A stretch of DNA of 64,000 nt from Gracilaria gracilis. Lineage: Eukaryota; Rhodophyta; Florideophyceae; Gracilariales; Gracilariaceae. Position numbers and translations under genes: made by a program. Below the pieces are notes generated by a model. It ran no database searches, was not told the origin of the DNA, and was given only the letters and a program-made list of their open reading frames with translations. Shown here piece by piece: positions 56,736-64,000 of the stretch (the first letter of the stretch is position 1; the number at the start of each line of letters is the position of its first letter). The stretch lies in NCBI GenBank assembly GCA_030374805.1, contig JARGSG010000069.1, positions 186,001 through 250,000 on the forward strand, given 5' to 3'.

Positions 56736-57452
56736 ATGAGTTATAGCAGGCATGGATCCTCCTCCAGAGACGGTGGCGACAAAGATAGACATCCGCGGTC
56801 AAATAAGATGAGCCTGAATTATCTTCTGGATGAAGAGGATAACAAGAGGATGGATGTTTCCTACATCCTAAATAGTCGTACTCCATCGGCATCGAACTCA
56901 GATAGCAGGGGTCGAAGAGCTGCGTCATCCTCTCACACGAACAGTGGCGGAGCTACAGGTAGGCAGGTGCCATCTCAGAGGGCAGGGTATTCCAATACAG
57001 AAGGAGCAGCTAGTGTTGCAGCGCGTCCGAGTGCGGCGGGAACGTCGAGCAGAGGCGCAGCCCAAGCGGCTAGTGAGGATGAAATTCTGCCTGCACCTGC
57101 ACCTGCCGCCGCAGCTCCAAAACCAAACCCTTACTCTCAGGGTTACAAGGGTAGCGATGTTCCTTCTGACTCTCCTTTCGCCAAAAGAGAATGTCACATC
57201 TGTAAGAGAATGATCACTCGAAAGGGTATGCCCAATCATCTCAGTAAATGCAAAGAGTACAAATGCAATGAACCGGGATGCAATTTTAAGTTCTTCTTGA
57301 GTTCTAAACTCAAATCTCATTCGAGGGTTCATATGCCACGCCAGTTTCCATGCAGGCTGTGCGGTGCTAAGTTTGCCAGGAGGGACCATTTAGAAAGGCA
57401 TCATAAGAATGCATGCCCGAGGAATTCTGAGTCGCGAGCGCAAAAGAAATAG
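56736..57452 (+). CDS. C2H2/C2HC zinc-finger protein, probable transcription regulator (paralogue 2)
   Basis: 238 residues, no introns. The N-terminus (MSYSRHGSSSRDGGDKDR) resembles the gene at 46551. Two short hydrophobic motifs follow: MSLNYLLDEE and MDVSYILNSR, in the same positions as MSIENLIHGE and MEIDFLTNQQ there. The centre is Ser/Ala/Gly-rich with a Pro/Ala run (LPAPAPAAAAPKPNP). Three fingers close the protein: CHICKRMI...H-x3-C, CNEPGCNFKFF...H-x3-H and CRLCGAKFARRDHLERHHKNAC (last ligand Cys). Fingers 1 and 3 are thus C2HC, unlike all three in paralogue 1. The basic tail (SRAQKK) may aid nuclear entry. It is likely a DNA-binding regulator. The shared short motifs suggest a common partner protein. 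Confidence 0.88.
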   Translation: MSYSRHGSSSRDGGDKDRHPRSNKMSLNYLLDEEDNKRMDVSYILNSRTPSASNSDSRGRRAASSSHTNSGGATGRQVPSQRAGYSNTEGAASVAARPSAAGTSSRGAAQAASEDEILPAPAPAAAAPKPNPYSQGYKGSDVPSDSPFAKRECHICKRMITRKGMPNHLSKCKEYKCNEPGCNFKFFLSSKLKSHSRVHMPRQFPCRLCGAKFARRDHLERHHKNACPRNSESRAQKK

Positions 57453-58425
57453 AATGAAGGCGGGCTTCAGCTTGCTATGGCAACGCTACCGACAGTCTCA
57501 CAAATAAATTCAGTTTGCGCCACATATATCAGGCTGTGCTGTGCCAACTTTGCCAACTCGGGCCCTCTTGACCGAGGGCGAGAATATAGAGAGAGTTTGC
57601 TGAGTTTGCGAGAAGTGAAGAGAGGCAGGGAAGTCTCAAATTGAGCCCAAACTCCTTACAAACTACACCGTTCTGTCGAACCCACCACGACTCTTTCTGG
57701 GCAGTGATGTGATACGCATTACAACTTTGAGGGAGAGTTAAAGGCAGCGGTACTCAAACATTCCGCCCATGAAGTGCTGGCAGTTGCTATTGATTGTTCT
57801 GGTACCGAAAACAGAGAGACGAAGAAGAACGCGCTGGATGTGCTTGACAGCTGCTGGCCGCCAGCCGCGCTGCGCGCGCACCGCGCACAGCGGCTAGGTG
57901 CAGGACGTTGCGTTTGGCGCGGACGCGCCGCGGCTCGTGCGCGGCGACGAGCACCGCACTCTTCGCGCGCGCGTGCGACGCGGCGATGCAGTCACGTGCG
58001 CTGACGGCTCGCCCGTGGCGTCGGCGTTGCGGAACATGACGCTGCACGTGTGCGACGTGGTGGAGCACGTGGCCACGCACTGCTCTGCGCTTCGCACTTT
58101 GACCTTTTCACGTTTGTTTACAGTGTCATTATGAGAAGGTACGATTCACGTACTGTAGCTTGCGTCAAAACGCTTGCTGGAAGGTACGAAGGTACGTGTA
58201 CCCGTGTCGTCAGCAAAATCACAACCATTACAGTGGGTCCGTCCGAAAATCCCAAGAGTCCCAAACGCCAAGAGGAGAACCCCTTGAGCTCAGAAGGACA
58301 GTTCCAGCAGGGTTACACGAAAGCCTGTGTAACCGTTTCATGTCCTTTTGCTTCATGCAAATAAAGCTTCTCCATTCTTCGATTGCCCCAGTCCTGTTCC
58401 GGATGCACCAGATGTTCCGCTCAAG
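57453..58425. other. Intergenic region with a GC-rich patch
   Basis: Between 57850 and 58090 base composition jumps to very GC-rich (GCGCGCGTGCGACGCGGCG), unlike its surroundings. Frames are open on both strands there merely because stops are rare in such DNA. No domain is recognised. It could be a piece of a foreign or GC-rich repeat. Confidence 0.4.
57503..57508 (+). terminator. Polyadenylation signal after zinc-finger paralogue 2
   Basis: AATAAA about 50 bases after the stop codon at 57452, in the expected place for 3'-end formation. Confidence 0.5.
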
Positions 58426-59303
58426 ATGCGCATTATTCTTGAACCGCTTTCGCTTCAACAGTATAACCAGATTTTATTATACATGAAAAAGACAAACTTA
58501 GCAATTCAAGAACTACTCAATCAGCCCAAAGAAGAAGAGCAAGAGTTTGCGGCAGAGTGTGAGTGCGAAGAAGATAGAAAAAAGGAAAGCAAGAAAAAGG
58601 GAAAAAGAACGGCAATCGTGAAGGTACATGGACTTACACCTACAAAGATGTGAGCACTCTCCTAGATATCATTGAGGAGTACGAACCAATTGGATAAAAT
58701 GGGTGGAAGAAAGTATTTCGAGAAAACAACATCTATCGCCGTGAAAATGACAGACCGTTTAGAAGACAGGAAGGATTGAAGAAGAAATACGACAGGCTGT
58801 TACACGTTCAGAAACAAACTGGTGATCTATCTTGTCCTGAATTAGTGCGTCGGGCAAAGAACATTCAGAAAGAAATATTGTCCAAGATAGCCTCTAGAAA
58901 CTTCAGTAGTAAACTTGATGTGGAAGAGGTACTTGAAGAAAACAAAAATTCTGGAAACAACACTCGGTCAAACCAACATGCACGTTCCGAAGTCCTCAAT
59001 GATCCCACTTTGGTTTCCCGTAATAGACCAGCACCACAAACGCGTGAGCGTTCTGCCAAACGAATCGAAATTGATTTGCTTGAGAACCTTAAGCGCATGA
59101 CTTAATCTATGTCGGACCTCGCAACCGCTCAGCTTCAGAAAGAGAAAAGAAAAGAGCTCGGAGAGCAAAATATGAAGCAGTTAATTACCTCTGCACTTGA
59201 GAAAGGGCAAGAGCAAATGGAAGCAAGGATGCACATTTCCATTCGAAGTACTCTCCGAGAACTGTTTGGTCGCTCTCAAAGTAGGAGCGCCAATGACGAA
59301 TAG
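58426..59303 (+). pseudogene. Myb/SANT-like (DUF6818-type) DNA-binding protein, decayed
   Basis: An N-terminal helical and acidic/basic part (KEEEQEFAAECECEEDRKKE) is followed, after a frame change near 58610-58620, by a trihelix/Myb-like domain. This has TYKDVSTLLDIIEEYEPIG, then NGWKKVFRENNIYRRE, then KKKYDRLLHVQKQTGDLSCP and ELVRRAKNIQKEI. The 'PIG..GW..V', 'R....L..K...L' and 'TGD..CP..V.RAK' landmarks match a Myb/SANT-like family common in oomycetes and algae and often near transposons. In-frame stops lie at 58695-58697 and 59103-59105, the second before a coiled-coil tail (QLQKEKRKELGEQNMKQLI). The Copia-B element begins 125 bp downstream. It is a dead copy, either of a host gene or a transposon partner gene. 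Confidence 0.6.
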
Positions 59304-59427
59304 GGGCCAGAGTCATTGCTTACGAAACTCCGGACGACAGCCAGAGAGATGTACTACTTGGCGGCAGAAAAGCAGCACTGTGGCGTTCTACGGCACGGAG
59401 AAACCGTTTGCTGCTACATCGCGCGTA

Positions 59428-59432
59428 GGGAG
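59428..59432. repeat. Target-site duplication of Copia-B, left
   Basis: GGGAG, identical to 63529-63533 on the other side of the element. Five bases is the usual copia duplication length. Confidence 0.8.
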
Positions 59433-59525
59433 TGTGGAATGAAGACGCTAGCTCCTTTTACTTTTCTCTTTGCGAGTTCGATCTCGGTTTCCTTAAATAT
59501 CTACTGGTCACTGTAATGTTTGACT
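59433..59525 (-). repeat. Copia-B 3' LTR (93 bp)
   Basis: Plus-strand sequence from TGTGGAATGAAGACGC to ATGTTTGACT. It matches 63436-63528 at 89 of 93 positions. This is an unusually short LTR. Confidence 0.85.
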
Positions 59526-59555
59526 TTTGCGAAAAATGCAATGCGGCAAAGTGTG

Positions 59556-61740
59556 TCACTCGAATGTTTGACAGTCCCCGGTTGGCGCATTGCATTTTGA
59601 GTTCTGTCGTGGGTGGGGTACAATGTTGAGTTCTTCCCGGATCGTACGAAAGCGATCGCGGTGAATTGGTTTTGTTAGCATGTCCGCTAGCATTTCCGTC
59701 GTTGGGATTCGATTTAGGTTGATGGTGCGTTCAGCCACATGGTGCTGCAGATAGTGGTGACGTAAATCGATGTACTTTCTACGTTTCGTTGGTGCTTGAT
59801 TTCCCGCTATCAACACAGCGCTGCGGTTGTCGATATAGTGCGGAGTGGGATGTTCCTGCTTTGTTTGTGCGGATTCTAACAGTTTTCGTAACCATTTGGT
59901 GTGTTGCGTTGCGTGCGTTGCTGAAATGTATTCGGCTTCTGTTGTGGATAGCGCTACTACAGTTTGCATCTTGGATGACCATGTTATGGGAGTGGTATTG
60001 TAGGAATGGATTGTTCCTGTTATGGATTTGCGGTTGCGGGCGTTGGCGAAGTCGGCATCGCTGTACGTGGAGAGAGACGGGTATTTTTCTGTGGCTGTTG
60101 GCTTGTACAATAGTCCATGTGTTGCCGTGCCGCGAAGGTAACGAAGAATAGCCTTTAGGGCTTGTTGATGGTGCTTTTTTGGTGTCTTCATGTGCTGTGC
60201 CAATCGGTTGGTGGCGTATGTGAGATCGGGGCGCGTGCTGTCTGTAATATATCGTATCTCTCCAAGGATTTGGCGGTATCTTTTGGCTTCTTCCGTTGAT
60301 AGTAGTGGGCTGTCTGGAGTTTGGTCTATATGTTTGAGGCTGTTATATGGTGTTCTGGCTGGGTTACTTTTGTTCATTCCGGTTTGCTTGAGCAGGGCTG
60401 CTATCGTGTCCGGTTGAGAGACATGTACGGAGCCGTCCTTGCTATGGTGTATTGTCCAGTTCAGAAATCTTGTTGGGAGTCCGAGTCGTTTGATCTTGTA
60501 TTTGGACAGGAGATCTTCGTATAGTTTGTCGATGTGTTTGCGTGTTGATGCGAGAACTAAGAAGTCGTCAATTGTGGTGCTGACGAGTGTGAATGTGTTG
60601 TCATCTTCTACTTTCGTGTAGAGGCAGGGGTCGTGCTCTGATGCTTGGTATCCCATTTGGGTGAGTTTGGTTTTGAGGCCGTGGTTGTAATAATAGGCTG
60701 CTGGTGGGGAGCCGTATAGGTTGCCATGAAGGAGGCCATATCGACTGTTGTGTTTGTAGCTTCCGTCAAAACGTGGCATCTGCGGGACATACACGGGTTT
60801 GTCATGCTGGTACTTTTCATGAAGGTATGCCGATTTTATATCGAAGTGTTCTAGTGGGAGTTGTAGGCTGGCGTGGATGGCTATGAGGAGTCGCTGTGTG
60901 CTGCGGTCAGCTGTATAAGTTGTTGTATGTCGAGGGTCGTAGTGCAGGCCGGGTTTCATTAAGTCGCCGCGCAGATTGCATCTTGCTTTTCTTTGTTGTA
61001 CGGTTCCATTTTCTGTTCGTTTGTATCTGTAGTGCATCATGAGTGGTATGATGGACTCTGGTGGTGGTGTGCTCTCGCGTGGCAGCCAGTGGATGCTGTC
61101 ATAGCCGTCAAGATTGTCAAGTTCTTCATCGTGAGCTTTCTGCCAGTCTTTGGCATCCGGGTAGGCTCTTGCTTGTGCAAGGTGTTTTGGTGGCGGTGTG
61201 TCTATGTTGATGTTGGTTGGCGTGGGTTGTTGGTGTTGTGCTCTTGCCTTGAATGCAGATGCGGTTTGTACTGTGGGGTCGGTTTGTTTGTGATATGGTT
61301 TGAAGTCTATGCTTCTGATGTGTTGGTACTGCGTTGTTTTCAGGTTGAAGACGACTATGTGTGTGTGGGATGTGGGGTACATGTACCGTGCTGGATCTGC
61401 TCGTGCTTCTATCTTCTTTTTGGGTGCATATATCGGTATGGTACCGAGTTGGCCGAATGTGTAGAGCCGTTGGGTGGGTGGATTTTTTGCGTACCATAGT
61501 GAGTATGGCGAGGTGTTGATGGATGAGTGGTACAATAGGTTGTATTTGAATATGGCGTCTCGTGCGGCGTCTTCCCAATGCGTGTCATCTAGTCCGGTGG
61601 TATTGAGCATTGCTCTGACTGCATTCATCACTGTCCTATTGAAGCGTTCTGCTATGCTGTTTTCTTGCGGTTGGTGGGGTGTGCGAAGGTGGTGAGTGAC
61701 GTGATGATTGTGGTAGATCGATTTTATGGCTTTCGACATG
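59556..61740 (-). pseudogene. Copia-B integrase end, reverse transcriptase and RNase H
   Basis: This long open region starts within the integrase core (PHQPQENSIAERFNRTVMNA holds the third acidic residue). RT follows: QRKARCNLRGDLMKPGLHYD, LPLEHFDIKSAYLHEKY (first Asp) and STTIDDFLVLAS (paired Asp). RNase H carries STYSDADFANARNRKSITGT, VVALSTTEAEYISATHATQ and RKYIDLRHHYLQHHV. It ends in a copia-like MLADMLTKPIHRDRFRTIRE. Gene content is that of a standard Ty1/copia pol. Confidence 0.85.
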
Positions 61741-61742
61741 TA

Positions 61743-63133
61743 TTACTTGGCGTTGTCGCATCTGAAATGTCGGAGTGGGAGTTGCATATTGTGTTGTATG
61801 TGTTTGAGTGTTTGTTCTACTCGGGGTGGGATGTCTTTCCTTTGTTTGAGGAAGTGTGCAATAGCAAATCTGGTTGCTGCGCATATGATGATTAGTATGT
61901 GGTTGTTTCCGTGTCTGGAGGTTGGGTGGACTGGTCCACATGTGTCGGAGCTGAGGTACTCGCCTGGCCTGTAGTTGTGTGTTGTTCGTTTGTGTGGGGC
62001 GGGATGCATCTTGCCGGCGCTGCATGAGCTGCACGAAATGTCGGGCTGTGTGGGAAGATTGGTTGGCATTGTGGGAATGAGTCTGCGTGAGGCCGTAAGT
62101 GACAGCTTGGCTGGGTGTGCATGGTTGAGGGTGAGATGCCAGTTGTAAAGTGTTTGGAGGTTGGACTGTCTTTTGTATTTGTGTGTCGGGTTCGTTAAGT
62201 GGCGCATCGTTCTTGTCGTGTGTTTCTGTTGGGCGGGTAGTGTGACGGGTGGTGCAGTTGTCCGCGTTTTGTTGGTTGTCTTTCGTTGTGATGTCGTGGG
62301 TTTGTTGGCTTTGGTTGTTGTCTTAATCTTGGGAGGTTTGTTTTTGTTTTTACGGGGAAACGTTCTAGCTGTGTGAGCCTTATGGTGTGCTGTCCAGCCT
62401 TGGAGTTCATACTGTTGGTTGCGCCAGGGAGCTGTTGCTATAAGGGCTGGTTGGTCGAAGTAGTTGTGGCGGTAGTTTGGGGCTGGATTGCCGTAGTCCC
62501 CGGTGAATTGTGTGTATTTTGTGGGAGAAGAGGACATTATGGCTGCCGGGTGGTAGAGCGGGTAGAGGTCTTTGAATTTTCTAACGAACGCCTTGATGGT
62601 AGCAGGCTTGTTGGCTAGTATGTGGGCTACGATTGGATTGTTGGCATGATTTCTGCGTATTCCGGTGATGATGAAGTCGACTGTGGTTTCTTCATCACTG
62701 ATGTTTGGGTATTGTGCTGCTATCATCTTTTGGCGAATTTCGGTGTGTGATTGAATGAACTCGTCAATGTCGCCTTCCGTTTTAATTTGGATGCTTTCGG
62801 CTTCGGTTTTGAGGTACTGATGGTCCTCTTTCGTCGATCTGTTGATATGTGCGATGATTTTTGTGACAAGGTCGTGTGGGGTAGGTCTGTCTTGTGGGAT
62901 GATGAGTAGACCGAGTATGTTTGGTGGCACACTGCTCAATACTGCGGATAACAGTTTGTTCTTCTTCTCGTAGAATGTTTCCAGTGCTGTTGGGTCTACG
63001 GGAGGTTCGGGATTGGATTAGAGGTGGTCCATTGCCTTGATCGTAGCAGCATACGTCTGGAGTGCAAGATACCACGGAGCATAGTTACTGCGGTCTAGTT
63101 CTGGAAGTTTGTGGAGTCTGTCGGAGTTCATGG
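61743..63133 (-). pseudogene. Copia-B gag and integrase N-terminal part
   Basis: The gag part begins near 63.13 kb with a copia gag-like LPELDRSNYAPWYLAL and contains NHANNPIVAHILANKPATIK. A basic Lys/Thr-rich linker follows. The pre-integrase zinc region is YNWHLTLNHAHPAKLSLTAS with CSSCSAGKMHPAPHKR (H-H-C-C). The integrase core starts with YLSSDTCGPVHPTSRHGNNH (first Asp). It builds the particle and begins the integration module. The region has few disruptions. Confidence 0.75.
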
Positions 63134-63423
63134 TGGCTGTAGTGTGTGTTTCTAAAGCTGGTGTGGTGTGTGACTGTTTTGATATTGTTGCGTCTGTGGC
63201 GGTGATTGTGGTGGTGCGAGTGAGCTGGGTTGTGTCTTTTGGTTGATGTTTGTCTGCGGCTGAGAGTAGTGCGTTTTGGTACAGTTCTAGGACGTATTGG
63301 TCGTTTCTGAGTTCACGGCCTAGTTGGCGTGCTTCTCTTGGGGTGGGGTTCGCCGCCCTGGATGGGTTTGGTGAGCGCTTGGGGTGTGGTGGGTCGGGAG
63401 CTTTCTGAGCTGGTCAGTGCGTA

Positions 63424-63435
63424 GGGCCCATAACC
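63424..63435 (-). promoter_or_regulatory. Copia-B primer-binding site, initiator tRNA-Met anticodon arm
   Basis: The minus strand reads GGTTATGGGCCC directly after the 5' LTR. The plus strand, GGGCCCATAACC, equals the anticodon-loop sequence of eukaryotic initiator tRNA-Met (GGGCCCAUAACC). This is the half-tRNA priming known from Drosophila copia, rather than priming from the 3'-CCA end. Confidence 0.75.
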
Positions 63436-63528
63436 TGTGGAATAAAGACGCTAGCTCCTTTTACTTTTCTCTTTGCGAGTTCGATCTCGGTTTCCTTAAA
63501 TATCTACTGATCAGTGTAATGTTTGACA
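63436..63528 (-). repeat. Copia-B 5' LTR (93 bp)
   Basis: Plus-strand TGTGGAATAAAGACGC to ATGTTTGACA, so TG...CA ends are kept. It is followed by the GGGAG duplication at 63529-63533. Confidence 0.85.
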
Positions 63529-63533
63529 GGGAG
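63529..63533. repeat. Target-site duplication of Copia-B, right
   Basis: GGGAG, matching 59428-59432. Confidence 0.8.
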
Positions 63534-63605
63534 GGTGTCGGTGTAGGTAGGTTTGGTGATCTGCATCATGGCGGTGGCAAACGCGCTGCTGCTCGAAACA
63601 AATGT

Positions 63606-64000
63606 TCATCGACAGCGCTCCAGAAGAAAACCAACCGTTTGCAAGCGGTCGTAGTGGCTCGACACGTCCGGCTGATACAGTTTTTGCAACTGTTGTATGC
63701 ACTTGGTTTCAGTAACGAGTACGACTCTGCTGCCTCGTTTCTTGGCCTCCCTCAGAATCGGAAGCGTACGTTGCTCTTCGATGGCATGCTTGTTACCCTG
63801 ACCAGAGCGTATAAGGTGCTCAAGGTCGCCGCCGCATCGCAGCACACACACGTGCCTCTTCTGCACGTCGGGCTGGATGTGGAACTTTGAGAACGCTGTC
63901 ACCAGCTGCTGCGTATGCTTGAGACACATGCGAGGGTGTGCAATGTACTTGGAAACAGAGAGTGAATTGCAGCGCTGGAAAATTCCAAGCTGTTGAAGCT
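63606..64000 (-). CDS. Unrecognised ORF, 3' part only (runs off the window)
   Basis: A minus-strand frame stays open from the window edge to a stop at 63606 (about 131 codons visible; an ATG at 63929 may or may not be the start). Segments include KFHIQPDVQKRHVCVLRCGG and TLPILREAKKRGSRVVLVTE. No family is recognised. The plus strand is also open here (to 63890), so which strand codes is not certain. It lies in the host sequence just outside the Copia-B insertion. Confidence 0.3.
   Translation of the reverse strand, partial: LQQLGIFQRCNSLSVSKYIAHPRMCLKHTQQLVTAFSKFHIQPDVQKRHVCVLRCGGDLEHLIRSGQGNKHAIEEQRTLPILREAKKRGSRVVLVTETKCIQQLQKLYQPDVSSHYDRLQTVGFLLERCR

Larger units (their letters stand above)
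59433..63528 (-). mobile_element. Copia-B: young, nearly whole Ty1/copia retrotransposon
   Basis: About 4.1 kb, read on the minus strand. LTRs of 93 bp (63436-63528 as 5', 59433-59525 as 3') differ at 4 positions. The element is flanked by an intact 5-bp duplication, GGGAG, at 59428-59432 and 63529-63533. A primer site complementary to the initiator tRNA-Met anticodon arm adjoins the 5' LTR. Gag, pre-integrase, integrase, RT and RNase H follow in copia order. Only one or two breaks are apparent, so it is recent. A 3' fragment of the same family lies at 27.3-28.6 kb. Confidence 0.9.

Noticed and set aside
57774-58134. Overlapping ORFs on both strands
   Set aside because: They fall in a GC-rich patch where stop codons are rare; Arg/Ala/His-rich translations look non-coding.
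60993-61499. 168-codon plus-strand ORF rich in Val, Cys and Trp
   Set aside because: Shadow of the Copia-B pol reading on the opposite strand.
63384-63890. Plus-strand ORF crossing the Copia-B LTR into flanking DNA
   Set aside because: Its first third is LTR sequence, the rest overlaps the minus-strand ORF that runs to the window edge, and no domain is seen.
1-64000. CRISPR arrays, riboswitches or bacterial operons
   Set aside because: No regularly spaced short repeats with unique spacers and no bacterial-style gene packing were seen; content is eukaryotic.

Overview
The window looks like nuclear DNA of an intron-poor, repeat-rich eukaryote. Every recognisable host gene reads through without a visible intron, each is short and isolated, and roughly two thirds of the 64 kb is transposable-element debris nested element inside element. 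This fits a florideophyte red alga (Chondrus/Gracilariopsis-like) best, but that is inference from gene style and repeat content. No rRNA, plastid or mitochondrial marker settles it, and another intron-poor protist is possible.

Layout. 1-1536 holds nothing recognisable. 1537-11770 is a large degraded Ty1/copia element (Copia-A, copy 1) bounded by two 276-bp direct repeats. Inside it lie a pogo/Tigger transposon (about 3110-5050), a near-perfect 361-bp foldback (8979-9339) and an unexplained minus-strand coding remnant (about 9340-11080). 11775-13046 has one acidic hypothetical ORF. 13047-22050 is a block of MULE-type genes: a SAP-domain/PD-(D/E)XK-like nuclease on +, converging on a FAR1-DDE-SWIM transposase and a C48-like (Ulp1) protease on -. 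Two same-orientation copies of a GGCC-phased palindromic MITE flank it. About 22150-27300 is Copia-A copy 2 (with a third MITE copy inside), joined abruptly to the 3' part of a different copia family (Copia-B, 27300-28500). 28850-34100 holds two unrelated DDE_4 (PIF/Harbinger/IS5-like) transposases and a coiled-coil ORF between them. 34376-44194 is a Ty3/gypsy chromovirus with about 508-bp LTRs, saturated with an ACC-N5-GGT dyad.

44200-59430 is the gene island. Here lie two paralogous C2H2 zinc-finger proteins (46551 and 56736), an MFS transporter, a secreted vWA protein, a secreted cysteine-rich GCC2/GCC3-like protein, a tRNA-like sequence, two LINE fragments and a Myb/SANT-like pseudogene. 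59433-63528 is a young Copia-B element with 93-bp LTRs, an intact 5-bp target duplication (GGGAG) and a primer site complementary to the initiator tRNA-Met anticodon arm. The last 400 bases hold the end of an unrecognised ORF that runs off the window.

How the parts relate. The likely functional host content is limited to the two zinc-finger regulators, the MFS carrier and the two secreted proteins; nothing ties them into one pathway. The most unusual signals belong to the mobile DNA: the dyad saturation of the gypsy element, the three MITE copies with GGCC spaced exactly 11 bp in three clusters, and the MULE block with nuclease and protease genes framed by those MITEs.
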